64,000 bases of DNA, from the NCBI RefSeq assembly GCF_039973015.1, contig NZ_JBDWLT010000008.1, forward strand, positions 678,418 through 742,417, in the 5' to 3' direction. This stretch comes from Parvibaculum sp039973015 (GTDB lineage: Bacteria > Pseudomonadota > Alphaproteobacteria > Parvibaculales > Parvibaculaceae). Below are positions 8,098-16,951 of this stretch, one piece after another (position 1 is the stretch's first letter; each line of letters begins with the position of its first letter). Both the position numbers and the translations under genes were made by a program. Under the pieces are notes generated by a model. That model did no database searches and was not told where the DNA came from. It saw nothing but the letters and a program-made list of their open reading frames with translations.

Positions 8098-8814
8098 CTA
8101 ACTACCGGTCTCTACCGCTGTCGTGCTGGTCGTGTCGCTCTTCGGGCGCTCGTCGCTCACCCATTCGCCGGTGACGAGATAGCTGACCGTCTCGGCGATA
8201 TTCGTCGCATGGTCGCCGATCCGTTCGATGTTTTTCGCAACAAAAAGAAGATGCGTGGAGACCCCGATCGTCCGAGGGTCCTCCATCATGTAGGTAAGAA
8301 GTTCGCGAAAGACGGAGTTGTACATCGCGTCGATTTCCTCGTCGTCGCGCCATACCTCCATCGCGGCCTGTGCCTCCCGGCTCGAATAGGCATCGAGCAC
8401 ATGCTTGAGCTGGCGCTGGGCAAGACGGCCCATTCGGGAAATGCCCTGAATAAGGCGGTTCGCACCTTCGAAATCGCTTTGAAGAACGATGGCGCGCTTC
8501 GCAATGTTCTTTGCAAGGTCGCCGATACGCTCCAGGTCGATCGAAATCTTGATCGCCGCAATCGCCTCACGCAGATCCGTGGCCATGGGCTGGCGCAGCG
8601 CGATCATGCGAATGGCGTGCGCCTCGATTTCCGCCTCCAGCAAATCGATACGCTGATCCTCGAGGATCGTGCGCTCGGCAAGTTGCGTGTCGCGTCGAAC
8701 GACTGCTTCGATGGCCGCGGAGAGCTGGGCTTCGGTGAGCCCGCCCATCTGGGCAATATTCGCAGAGAGCGTATCGAGCTCTTCCTGGAAGGATTTAACC
8801 GTATGCTGGGTCAC
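8098..8814 (-). CDS. phoU: Phosphate signalling protein PhoU
   Basis: This 238-residue PhoU has two homologous helical-bundle halves, each with the metal-binding E/D-rich helix pattern (DLERIGDLAKNIAKRA and KNIERIGDHATNIAE). PhoU links the Pst transporter to PhoR and represses the regulon when phosphate is plentiful. I chose the GTG at 8814 (protein MTQHTVKSFQ...) because GGAG sits 8 bases before it and it matches the family N-terminus. An ATG at 8838 is the alternative. It follows pstB by about 32 bases. Confidence 0.93.
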   Translation of the reverse strand: MTQHTVKSFQEELDTLSANIAQMGGLTEAQLSAAIEAVVRRDTQLAERTILEDQRIDLLEAEIEAHAIRMIALRQPMATDLREAIAAIKISIDLERIGDLAKNIAKRAIVLQSDFEGANRLIQGISRMGRLAQRQLKHVLDAYSSREAQAAMEVWRDDEEIDAMYNSVFRELLTYMMEDPRTIGVSTHLLFVAKNIERIGDHATNIAETVSYLVTGEWVSDERPKSDTTSTTAVETGS

Positions 8815-8846
8815 ACCCAAATCTCCTTTTGCTCGCATGGGAGCGG

Positions 8847-9707
8847 TCAGCCGAAGCGGCCGGTGATGTAATCCTGTGTGCGTTTGTCGGTCGGATTGGT
8901 GAACATCTTTTCCGTCTCGTCGACCTCGATCAGATTGCCGAGATGGAAGAATGCCGCCTTCTGCGACACGCGCGCCGCCTGCTGCATGGAATGCGTCACG
9001 ATGACGATGGTGTAATGCTGCCTGAGTTCGTCGATCAGCTCTTCGACCTTGGCCGTTGCGATCGGATCGAGAGCCGAACAAGGCTCGTCCATCAGGATGA
9101 CATCGGGATTAACCGCGATGGCACGGGCGATACAAAGCCGCTGTTGCTGACCGCCCGAAAGGCCCGTACCGGGCTCATTCAGACGGTCCTTGACCTCTTT
9201 CCAGAGACCCGCGCGGGAGAGACTCGTCTCGACGATCTCATCCATCGCCGAACCGTTCTTCGCCACGCCGTGAATACGAGGCCCATAGGCGATGTTATCA
9301 TAGATCGACTTTGGAAATGGGTTCGGCTTCTGGAACACCATCCCCACCCGCGCGCGCAGAAGCACCGGGTCTATCTTCGGGTCATAGATGTTCGCCCCGT
9401 CGATCTCGATGGTGCCCGTCACGCTGCAGATGTCGATCGTATCGTTCATCCTGTTGATGCAACGCAGGAAAGTGGACTTGCCGCACCCCGAAGGCCCGAT
9501 GAATGCCATGACCTGACGCGCGGGAATATCGATTGAGACGTCGAAGAGCGCCTGCTTTTCACCGTAGAAGACCGAGACGTTGGTCGCCGCGATCTTGGTT
9601 TCATGTCCGGCTTGCGCGGACGCGGCCGCTTTTGCCAGCGCTCCCGCTTCTTCGGCTGTCTTGTTCATAATCATTCCTGACACTTCAGTGGCATCCAGGG
9701 TTGTCAT
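8847..9707 (-). CDS. pstB: Phosphate ABC transporter ATP-binding protein PstB
   Basis: This 286-residue ATPase of the high-affinity phosphate importer has Walker A GPSGCGKST, the signature LSGGQQQRLCIARAIA, Walker B VILMDEPCSALDP and the H-loop IVTHSMQQA. About 35 variable N-terminal residues precede the ABC domain. The chosen ATG at 9707 (MTTLDATEV) has AAGGTGG upstream and lies one base after the pstA stop; a TTG six codons earlier is less likely. The protein sits on the cytoplasmic face with PstA and PstC. Confidence 0.95.
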   Translation of the reverse strand: MTTLDATEVSGMIMNKTAEEAGALAKAAASAQAGHETKIAATNVSVFYGEKQALFDVSIDIPARQVMAFIGPSGCGKSTFLRCINRMNDTIDICSVTGTIEIDGANIYDPKIDPVLLRARVGMVFQKPNPFPKSIYDNIAYGPRIHGVAKNGSAMDEIVETSLSRAGLWKEVKDRLNEPGTGLSGGQQQRLCIARAIAVNPDVILMDEPCSALDPIATAKVEELIDELRQHYTIVIVTHSMQQAARVSQKAAFFHLGNLIEVDETEKMFTNPTDKRTQDYITGRFG

Positions 9708-9708
9708 G

Positions 9709-11001
9709 TCACCACCTTCTTTCAAAACGTTTGCGCATGTAAATCGCGATTGCGTTCATGCAAACAAGGAACCCAAGCAGAACGATGATGGCCGCCGAGG
9801 TGCGCGAGGTAAAACCTCGCTCCGGGCTGTCGGCCCAGATGTAAATCTGGGTCGGCAAGGCGGTCGAGGGATTGAACATGCTGTCCGGGGCGGCCGTGAT
9901 GAACGCGTTCATGCCGATCAGAAGCAACGGGGCTGTCTCACCAAGCGCCTGAGCCAGGCCGATGATCGTGCCCGTCAGAATGCCGGGCATGGCGAGCGGC
10001 AGAACATGGTGGCCGACCGTCTGCATCTTCGAAGCGCCAACACCGATGGCCGCTTCGCGGATCGAGGGGGGAACAGCCTTCAGCGCGGCGCGCGTGGCAA
10101 TGATAATCGTCGGCAGCGTCATCAGCGAGAGGACGAGACCGCCAACAATGGGAGCAGAGCGCGGCATGCCAAAGAAGTTGAGAAACACAGCAAGACCGAG
10201 AAGACCGAACACGATGGAAGGAACGGCCGCCAGGTTGTTGATATTGACCTCGATGATATCGGTGAAGCGGTTCTTCGGCGCAAATTCCTCAAGGTAGACA
10301 GCAGCGGCAATGCCGACGGGGAAGCTTACGATGAAGCATATGAGCAGCGCATAGAAGGAGCCGATGAGCGCACCCCACAATCCGGCGAGTTCCGGGAAGC
10401 GGCTATCGGCATTGAAGATCATGCCCCAGTTGAGCGGCGCGGAAATGCGACCCTGTTCGACGAGGCGATCATACCAGCCGATCTGCGTATCGCTGACGCG
10501 ACGGTAGTCGGGCGGCAGATCGCGGTCGATGACGCCCTTGTGGAGCTGGTCGCCGATATCCGAAAGCGGAAAGGTGACTTCGAATGTGCGTCCGATCAGG
10601 GAAGGATCGGCCACCACCTTGTCGCGAAGCGCATATTGTCCGCCATTGCTGAAGAGCTGACGCAACTCTCTCAACTCGCGCGGCGCATCGACATCAGGAA
10701 AAATGCGGGCGATCGATTCGTTCAGTATCTTCTGATAGCTGCCGCCGCGCGGATCCGTCGGGTCGACCGCCCCTTCCGGCACCACCACTTCAAGCGTCAC
10801 CATGGTCTGCGTTACGGCAGGTGCCGCGGTGATCGCGATGGTACCGACCAATGTCGCCAGCATTGCGAGAGCGAATACAATCGCTGCGATGCCGTAGGCA
10901 CGGAGACGCTTGTCGGCAGCATGCCGCCGCCTCAGCTTAGCATCCGGCTCATACCAGACGCCGCGTTTCGGTTCGCCCGGTCTTGCGGTCGTATCACTCA
11001 T
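9709..11001 (-). CDS. pstA: Phosphate ABC transporter permease PstA
   Basis: This 430-residue permease has one early membrane segment (about residues 30-55), a large periplasmic insert (about 60-190), and then the five-helix MetI-like domain with the coupling motif EAAIGVGASKMQTVGHHVLP. The long periplasmic loop is typical of alphaproteobacterial PstA. The start MSDTTARPGEPK overlaps the pstC end by eight bases. It pairs with PstC to form the transmembrane pore. Confidence 0.93.
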   Translation of the reverse strand: MSDTTARPGEPKRGVWYEPDAKLRRRHAADKRLRAYGIAAIVFALAMLATLVGTIAITAAPAVTQTMVTLEVVVPEGAVDPTDPRGGSYQKILNESIARIFPDVDAPRELRELRQLFSNGGQYALRDKVVADPSLIGRTFEVTFPLSDIGDQLHKGVIDRDLPPDYRRVSDTQIGWYDRLVEQGRISAPLNWGMIFNADSRFPELAGLWGALIGSFYALLICFIVSFPVGIAAAVYLEEFAPKNRFTDIIEVNINNLAAVPSIVFGLLGLAVFLNFFGMPRSAPIVGGLVLSLMTLPTIIIATRAALKAVPPSIREAAIGVGASKMQTVGHHVLPLAMPGILTGTIIGLAQALGETAPLLLIGMNAFITAAPDSMFNPSTALPTQIYIWADSPERGFTSRTSAAIIVLLGFLVCMNAIAIYMRKRFERRW

Positions 11002-12373
11002 AGCGTTCCCGATAGCGCTTGACGACCTGGAGCGCGACGATATTGAGCGCCAGGGTCGAGATGAAAAGAACAAGCCCGAGGCCGAAGGCGGCGAGCGTTT
11101 TTGGACTGTCGAATTCTGTATCGCCGATCAGAAGCGTAACGATCTGCACGGTAACCGTGGTTACGCCTTCGAGCGGATTTGCGGTCAGGGTGGCCGTGAG
11201 CCCGGCGGCCATCACGACGATCATGGTCTCGCCAATAGCGCGGCTTGTCGCAAGCAGAACGCCACCGACGATGCCGGGGAGTGCCGCCGGCAGCAACACC
11301 TGGCGAATTGTCTCCGCCTTGGTCGCGCCGAGCGCATAAGCACCGTCACGCATCGACTGAGGTACCGCGGAAATCGCATCGTCCGAAAATGAAGAGATGA
11401 ACGGGATCAACATGATGCCCATGACCCCGCCAGCGGCGAGCGCGCTGTTCGAGGCGACATCCAGACCCATGGACATGCCGAACTCGCGAATAAAGGGCGC
11501 CACCGTCAGCACCGCGAAGAAGCCGTAAACGATGGTCGGAATGCCGGCAAGAACCTCCAGAAGCGGCTTCACCGCGGAGCGAATTCGCTTGTCGGCATAT
11601 TCAACAAGATAGATCGCCGAGAAAAGGCCGACCGGCAACGCAACAAACATCGCGATGGCGCTGATGAAGATCGTGCCCCAGAACACCGGTACCGCGCCGA
11701 ATGCGCCTTCGGCCGCGATCTGATCGGACCGCATCGCCATTTGCGGGCTCCATTCCATTCCGAAGAGGAAGGAGAAAACGGGCACGCGTGCAAAAAAGGC
11801 GAGGCTCTCAATGACGAGAGAGAGAATGATTCCGAGCGTGGTGAGAATGGCAATGATGGAAGACAGGATCAGCAGGCCTCGAAGAATCCCATCCACACGA
11901 TTACGAGCGCGAAACTCCGGCGAAAGACGCGCGCGGGCAAAGGCTATACCCGCCACCGCGGCGGAGAGGCCGCAGACGACGAGTGCATATCCCGCTGTGT
12001 TTTGGAAGGTTTTGTATGTCTCGGCCGCTTCTATGATCGCCTGTTCCGGCGTACCGAAAACGCGTCCTGCCGCGACATTCTTGATTTCGCCCAGCATCAG
12101 CGAGATGCGCGCGGGCGAAACACCGTCGGTCAGGTGACCGGGCAGGCTCGCGATGAGCAACTGGTCGACAACGCTGCCTTGCGCCGCCTGCCAGACGAGA
12201 ATGAGAAGGAGAGCCGGAAGACCACACCAGAGTGCCACATAGTACCCGTGATAGGGCGGGATCGAGTGAAGTGCGTTACCGGAAGCCTTGAGACCGGAAG
12301 CATTGGCCCGGCCAAGCAAGTAACCGAGCAGGGCGAGCACAAGGATCGTTATGAAAAGCATCGTTACAGACAT
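10994..12373 (-). CDS. pstC: Phosphate ABC transporter permease PstC
   Basis: This 459-residue permease has two additional N-terminal membrane segments, a loop, and then the MetI-like core with the coupling motif YALGATKAETIRQVLLPAALPG near residue 345. It is the enlarged alphaproteobacterial form of PstC. It lies downstream of pstS, separated by a strong hairpin, and overlaps pstA by eight bases. Confidence 0.93.
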   Translation of the reverse strand: MSVTMLFITILVLALLGYLLGRANASGLKASGNALHSIPPYHGYYVALWCGLPALLLILVWQAAQGSVVDQLLIASLPGHLTDGVSPARISLMLGEIKNVAAGRVFGTPEQAIIEAAETYKTFQNTAGYALVVCGLSAAVAGIAFARARLSPEFRARNRVDGILRGLLILSSIIAILTTLGIILSLVIESLAFFARVPVFSFLFGMEWSPQMAMRSDQIAAEGAFGAVPVFWGTIFISAIAMFVALPVGLFSAIYLVEYADKRIRSAVKPLLEVLAGIPTIVYGFFAVLTVAPFIREFGMSMGLDVASNSALAAGGVMGIMLIPFISSFSDDAISAVPQSMRDGAYALGATKAETIRQVLLPAALPGIVGGVLLATSRAIGETMIVVMAAGLTATLTANPLEGVTTVTVQIVTLLIGDTEFDSPKTLAAFGLGLVLFISTLALNIVALQVVKRYRERYE

Positions 12374-12418
12374 GAATCTCGCCCTGAAGGGATGAATCCC
12401 GACGCTCTGGAAGAAGAG

Positions 12419-12445
12419 CCACCCGGCGCCCCAGGCGCCGGGTGG
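12419..12445. terminator. Strong hairpin between pstS and pstC
   Basis: A perfect 12-bp stem (12419-12430 with 12434-12445) closes on a three-base loop. It lacks a clean T-run on the minus strand. It therefore more likely protects the pstS mRNA 3' end and lowers downstream expression than fully stopping transcription, which fits the high demand for PstS relative to PstCAB. Confidence 0.6.
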
Positions 12446-12454
12446 TATTGATCG

Positions 12455-13495
12455 TTATTTCGGTGCGGACATGTCCGCGCCTTTGAGGGCGGCGTTGCGA
12501 ACTTTTTCGCGATCTTCGGCCGAGAGGGGGATGAGACCACGCTCGGAGAGATAACCACCATCACCCATCGAGTCTTCGCTGACATACTCGGCAACGAATT
12601 CGTCGAGACCGGGGATCACACCGCGATGCGCGTTCTTCACGTAGAAGAACAGCGGACGCGAGACCTTGTAGGAACCGTCCGCGATCGTTTCGGTCGCGGG
12701 CGCAACACCTTCGACCTTCACGGCCTGAAGCTTGTCCTGGTTCTCGTAGAGGAAGGAGTAACCGAAGATACCGTAGGCATTCGAGTCCGCATCGAGACGC
12801 TGAACGATCAGGTTGTCGTTTTCACCGGCTTCGATGAACGGACCGTCGGTGCGCATCGGGCTGCAGGCCTTCTTCATGTCGGCCTTTTCCATCGCCTTGA
12901 CGACATCAAACTCCTTGCAGCCTTCACGCATCACGAGTTCGACGAAGGCGTCGCGCGTGCCCGACGTAGGCGGCGGGCCGAAGACCGTGATTTCGGTGTC
13001 GGGAAGAGAGCTGTCGATGTCGCTCCACTTCTTGTTGGGGTTCGGCACGAACTTGCCGTCAACCACCACGTCCTTCGCGAGGGCGAGGTAAAGCTGCTTC
13101 TTCGTCAGATCGAGCGCCTTGCCCTTGCGGGAGACGGCGATGGAGAGACCGTCATAACCGATGAGAACTTCGGTGACGCTCTTCACGCCGTTTGCCTGGC
13201 AAGCCTCGTATTCGGACTTCTTCATGGCGCGCGACGCGCCCGTAAGGTCCGGATGCTCGGCGCCGATGCCACCGCAGAAGATCTTCATGCCGCCGCCGGT
13301 ACCCGTGGATTCGACGACCGGAGCGGGGCTACCCGTCTCGTTGGCAAACTGTTCGGACACGGCCTGTGTGTAGGGGAACACGGTCGAGGAGCCGACAATC
13401 GAAATCTGGTCGCGGGCGTGCGCAACGCCGGCCACCGAAAAAGCAGCGACGGCAACCGTCGCGGCCATCGTCAGGGATTTGAGTTTCACGTTCAT
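12455..13495 (-). CDS. pstS: Phosphate-binding periplasmic protein PstS
   Basis: This 346-residue solute-binding protein has a Sec signal peptide (MNVKLKSLTMAA... cut after VAHA, about residue 26). The phosphate-pocket segments VGSSTVFPYT and STGTGGGMKIF and the conserved SGTRDAF loop are present. It captures phosphate in the periplasm for PstCA. The ATG at 13495 has TGGAGA just upstream. It is the first structural gene behind a candidate PHO box. Confidence 0.95.
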   Translation of the reverse strand: MNVKLKSLTMAATVAVAAFSVAGVAHARDQISIVGSSTVFPYTQAVSEQFANETGSPAPVVESTGTGGGMKIFCGGIGAEHPDLTGASRAMKKSEYEACQANGVKSVTEVLIGYDGLSIAVSRKGKALDLTKKQLYLALAKDVVVDGKFVPNPNKKWSDIDSSLPDTEITVFGPPPTSGTRDAFVELVMREGCKEFDVVKAMEKADMKKACSPMRTDGPFIEAGENDNLIVQRLDADSNAYGIFGYSFLYENQDKLQAVKVEGVAPATETIADGSYKVSRPLFFYVKNAHRGVIPGLDEFVAEYVSEDSMGDGGYLSERGLIPLSAEDREKVRNAALKGADMSAPK

Positions 13496-13637
13496 TCTCC
13501 AGTCATGTGATGCCGGGCACCGGGCAACCACAGTCAGCCCCCCTGTGCGCCCGAGCCTTGTGTGAATTCGCCAAGTGAATTCCAGTGGCTGTTAACCCTC
13601 AGGCCGGCGCACGCTATCGAGCCGTCGCAAAAGGTTT

Positions 13638-13655
13638 ACGACGGTTTCGTGACAC
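13638..13655 (-). promoter_or_regulatory. Candidate PHO box for pstS
   Basis: On the minus strand GTGTCAC-GAAA-CCGTCGT resembles two PhoB half-sites (consensus CTGTCAT, each 5 of 7) with the standard 4-base A-rich spacer. It lies about 143 bases before the pstS ATG, in the phoR-pstS gap. Confidence 0.5.
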
Positions 13656-13682
13656 TTTTACGAATGTCAGAAAATTTAGATT

Positions 13683-14996
13683 TTACGATTGAGGCACGAC
13701 CGGGAGCAGCACCGAAAAGGCAGCTCCATGTCCGAGCTCGCTCTCAATGGAGAGTGTGCCCTCATGGCGGTTCACGATGTGCTTGACGATGGCAAGGCCA
13801 AGACCTGTGCCACCGCGAGCACGGCTGGCCGCGGCGTCGACACGATAAAAGCGCTCGGTGAGCCGCGGGATGTGCTCTTTTGCGATGCCTGGCCCATGGT
13901 CGCGCACAGTGAGGCGCACAACGGGTTTGCCGCCCTTTTCGTCAGGGCTCAGCGAGATATCGATACGCTTGCCCGCGCGGCCATAGCGCAGCGCATTGTC
14001 TGCAAGGTTCTGCACAACTTGAGCGAGTTCATCGCGGTCACCGAGCACCTTTGGAAGCGAGGCCGGCGCCGTGACTCCGATCGCCACATCATACTGATCG
14101 GCAAGCGGCTTCAGCCCATCCGCAATGTCGTTTGCAACCCCGATGAGATCGACCGCATCGGAAGGCCGCACATGCTCGCGCAACTCGATGCGCGACAGAG
14201 ACAGCAGGTCCTCGATCAGACGGCGCATGCGTGTTGCCTGATCCGCCATGATCGCGAGAAACTTGTCGCGCGCCTCGGGATCTTCTTTCGCGTGACCGCG
14301 CAGGGTGTCGATAAAACCGGAGAGCGAAGCAAGCGGAGTCTTCAACTCATGGCTTGCAAAGGCTACAAAGTCCGCCCGCATGGCCTCTATCCGTCGCGAC
14401 TCCGTGACATCGCGGAGCAGTACAAGGACATATTTGGAGGCTGGAGCGACGCCCTGAACGGAGGAAACGAAAGCGCTGTAATTGCGCTGCACGGGAACGG
14501 GCACCGCATATTCGATGGTCCGCGTTTCGCCATCCCCGATGACACCGTTGACCGCTTCGACAAGCGGTGCGCTGCGCAGAACCGTCACGACATGACGGCC
14601 GAACGCGCCCTTTCCGACCAGCATTTCTCCGGCGCCGTTCGCATAGATGACACGCCCCGAACCGTCTACAACAAGAACCGGATCGGGCAAACGATCGAGA
14701 AGCGCAACAGCCGCACCGCCGCCCAGCGCAGCGGCACTTTCATCGTTGCGCGAAAGGCCAATGCGGATCGGCGCCGTCTCGCCCACGGCCATGAACCGCG
14801 CGCCCGAAATGCCCGCCAGGAAAAAGAAACTCAGAATGGCTGCGACGGGATGAAGCGCACCCGTCACCCCCAAGGAAAGAAAGAGGATAGCAGACGAAAC
14901 AACGAAAGTGCGCGTCCCCGTCCACCGGGCCGCGAAATCTCTCAGATGCGCCCTGCCCCGCGAGAACCTTGATCCGCCTTCTTCCGTTGCCGCCAT
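13683..14996 (-). CDS. phoR: Phosphate regulon sensor kinase PhoR
   Basis: This 437-residue histidine kinase has two membrane segments (about residues 30-75), a PAS domain (LPDPVLVVDGSGRVIYANGAG near 105), and a HisKA H-box FASHELKTPLASLSGF. The ATPase domain has N-box NLADNALRYG, G1 DHGPGIA and G2 GTGLGLAIVKHI. It phosphorylates PhoB when phosphate is low, under PhoU/Pst control. It heads the phoR-pstSCAB-phoU-phoB cluster, the order usual in alphaproteobacteria. Confidence 0.93.
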   Translation of the reverse strand: MAATEEGGSRFSRGRAHLRDFAARWTGTRTFVVSSAILFLSLGVTGALHPVAAILSFFFLAGISGARFMAVGETAPIRIGLSRNDESAAALGGGAAVALLDRLPDPVLVVDGSGRVIYANGAGEMLVGKGAFGRHVVTVLRSAPLVEAVNGVIGDGETRTIEYAVPVPVQRNYSAFVSSVQGVAPASKYVLVLLRDVTESRRIEAMRADFVAFASHELKTPLASLSGFIDTLRGHAKEDPEARDKFLAIMADQATRMRRLIEDLLSLSRIELREHVRPSDAVDLIGVANDIADGLKPLADQYDVAIGVTAPASLPKVLGDRDELAQVVQNLADNALRYGRAGKRIDISLSPDEKGGKPVVRLTVRDHGPGIAKEHIPRLTERFYRVDAAASRARGGTGLGLAIVKHIVNRHEGTLSIESELGHGAAFSVLLPVVPQS

Positions 14997-15202
14997 TCTC
15001 TACTACCGTCAGACCTCGAAGCCCCAACTCATATCATCGTGGTAACACTTGAACACGGATTTCGCGACGACAATACGATGAACCGCTTGCGAGGCCCGGG
15101 AAAGATCCAGCGGACGACAAAACAACGCGTTACGCTACGTGACATTCATGTGAATTTGCATAGGCTAGCGCCAAATCGAACAGCGCAAGGACGAGGGCGG
15201 CA

Positions 15203-16051
15203 ATGACGACGATCAGCGGCAAACTGGCGGTGGTGACAGGTGCGGCAAGCGGCATCGGACGAGGCACGGCACTCGAACTCGCGAGACGAGGTGCGCGGCT
15301 GGCGATCTCCGATCTCGACCGGGCCGGCCTTGCCGAAACGGCGAAACGGATCGAGGCCGCCGGCGGCAAGGTCTCGACTTATCTCGTGGACGTGGCTGAC
15401 CGCGATGCCGTTTACGCTTTCGCGCAGGAAGTGGAATCGCTGGGTGGTGCGGACATCGTCGTCAACAATGCCGGCGTGGCGCAGATCGCGCGCGTGGACG
15501 ACCTCTCCTACGAAGACTTCGAATGGGTGATGAATATCGACTTCTGGGGCATGGTCTATGGCACCAAGGCCTTCCTGCCGCAAATCCAGAAGAAGGGCGA
15601 AGGACACATTGTCAATGTGTCGAGCATTTTCGGCATCGTCTCCGTGCCGAGCCAGGCCGCCTACAACTCCGCGAAGTTTGCCATACGCGGCTTCACGGAA
15701 GCACTGCGACATGAAATGAAGGGTACACGGATCAAGGTTTCCTGTGTGCATCCGGGTGGCATCAAGACGAACATCGTGCGCAATGCGCGCTTCCTGCAAA
15801 GCACGCAAGCGACGGAGCGCGAAGAAGCAGCATCGGGTTTCGACAAGCTTGCGATGACGACGCCTGAGAAAGCCGGGAAGACGATCGTCAACGGCATCGC
15901 CAAAGACAAGCCCCGCATCCTCATCGGTATCGACGCAAAAATCATCGATCTGCTGCAACGCCTGCTGCCGGCGTCCTACGGAAAAATCATGTTCCGGCGC
16001 GAGGTTGGGCCGCTTTCGGGTGCAGCTGGAACGGACCCCGCAAAGGCCTGA
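15203..16051 (+). CDS. SDR family NAD(P)-dependent oxidoreductase
   Basis: This 282-residue classical short-chain dehydrogenase has the cofactor motif TGAASGIGRG (residues about 12-21), the NNAG motif, the catalytic Ser in VNVSSIFG, and Tyr/Lys in YNSAKFA. The C-terminus after HPGGIKTNIVRNAR extends into a membrane-near tail seen in steroid- or lipid-acting SDRs, but the substrate is not readable. It is divergent from phoR and convergent with the TetR gene. Confidence 0.88.
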   Translation: MTTISGKLAVVTGAASGIGRGTALELARRGARLAISDLDRAGLAETAKRIEAAGGKVSTYLVDVADRDAVYAFAQEVESLGGADIVVNNAGVAQIARVDDLSYEDFEWVMNIDFWGMVYGTKAFLPQIQKKGEGHIVNVSSIFGIVSVPSQAAYNSAKFAIRGFTEALRHEMKGTRIKVSCVHPGGIKTNIVRNARFLQSTQATEREEAASGFDKLAMTTPEKAGKTIVNGIAKDKPRILIGIDAKIIDLLQRLLPASYGKIMFRREVGPLSGAAGTDPAKA

Positions 16052-16086
16052 TTTTACATCGTCTTCTTACGGAGCAATGGCCGAAA

Positions 16087-16167
16087 CTTGTGCCCGGGTG
16101 CGGGGACAAGAAAGGCTCACCGTCACCAAAACGTCACCGAACCGTCACAAAAGACTCACTTGTCCCC
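16087..16167. repeat. PHO-box-like direct repeats inside an inverted repeat
   Basis: Half-sites CCGTCAC (16120-16126), ACGTCAC (16131-16137), CCGTCAC (16142-16148) and a weaker GACTCAC (16153-16159) are spaced exactly 11 bp apart, with A-rich 4-base spacers as in PHO boxes. They are enclosed by GGGGACAAG (16102-16110) and CTTGTCCCC (16159-16167). A further CTTGTGCCCG (16087-16096) forms a hairpin with 16101-16110. All of it lies between convergent genes; no gene starts here. Confidence 0.55.
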
Positions 16168-16206
16168 GGGGCCGGGGATAAAGCGCACACAACAAGGATG
16201 CGCGCC

Positions 16207-16839
16207 TCACCCTGGCAGGTCGCGCGCGAGAACGCGGCGGGCTGCTTTTTCGAAAACAGGATCGAGATAGGGCACCAGCACATCGAAGAGCTGGTTTGCG
16301 CCTGCCGCCACGTCGGAGGGCGTAACGGCTTCCTTGCCTGAAATCTGAAGGAAGCGAATCCAGTTCATCCAGATGAGCCAGGTATTGAGAGCGACGGAGC
16401 GCAGACCATCGCGGCCACGCGGTCGCGACATGCTGCCATCCTTCACGAGCTGACCGGCGATGCTTTCCAGTTCGCCAATAGCCCACTCCTGGAGTGCGCG
16501 ATAGCTGCGCGCAAGCTCCTCGTCGCGACGCAACAAGCCGAGCAAGCCGCCGAAGAAAAACCGGTAGCGCCAGGCGAGGTCGAAACTTCGCAGATAGAAA
16601 GCGGCGAACCGTGCAGGCCGGATAGGCGGGCCCACATCTTCCACAAGGACAGCCCGGAACTCCGCCTGCAACGTCTCGAAGAGGACGCGGACGATCTCCT
16701 CCCGGTTTCGGAAGTGATAGTAGAGATTGCCCGGACTGATGCCGAGCTCGGCGGCGATGCGCGTGGTGTTGGCAGCCTCCGCCCCCTCCTCGTTCATGAG
16801 GGTGAGGGCGTACTCAAGAATGCGGTCGCGATTGCTCAT
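16207..16839 (-). CDS. TetR family transcriptional regulator
   Basis: This 210-residue regulator has an N-terminal TetR helix-turn-helix (NTTRIAAELGISPGNLYYHF, residues about 24-43) and a C-terminal ligand domain. It is divergent from the metal-dependent hydrolase gene, with a palindrome at 16922-16939 in the shared 112-base gap. It most likely represses that hydrolase and the membrane protein behind it. The ligand is unknown; a lipid or hydrophobic compound is a guess. Confidence 0.88.
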   Translation of the reverse strand: MSNRDRILEYALTLMNEEGAEAANTTRIAAELGISPGNLYYHFRNREEIVRVLFETLQAEFRAVLVEDVGPPIRPARFAAFYLRSFDLAWRYRFFFGGLLGLLRRDEELARSYRALQEWAIGELESIAGQLVKDGSMSRPRGRDGLRSVALNTWLIWMNWIRFLQISGKEAVTPSDVAAGANQLFDVLVPYLDPVFEKAARRVLARDLPG

Positions 16840-16921
16840 GCATTTTCATACCGCGTTCACACCGCGCCCTCCAGACACGGCACAGACTTGACAGAGATGA
16901 AAATTAGAGGGATTAGTCTAT

Positions 16922-16939
16922 TTAGAGGAAACACTCTAA
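16922..16939. promoter_or_regulatory. Candidate TetR operator
   Basis: TTAGAG and CTCTAA arms flank a 6-base centre. A further ATTAGAG half-site is at 16903-16909, and CTCTAAT ends at 16940. The dyad sits 12 bases before the hydrolase ATG, in the TetR/hydrolase divergent gap. Confidence 0.5.
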
Positions 16940-16951
16940 TCGGGGGCGGCC

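Noticed and set aside
9726..11073. Longer pstA and pstB starts
   Set aside because: The extra residues are shadows of the upstream genes; internal ATGs with Shine-Dalgarno and stop-start coupling fit better.
16088..16341. Short frames over the PHO-like array
   Set aside because: Their residues come from the repeated DNA; they overlap the TetR gene end and have no Shine-Dalgarno.
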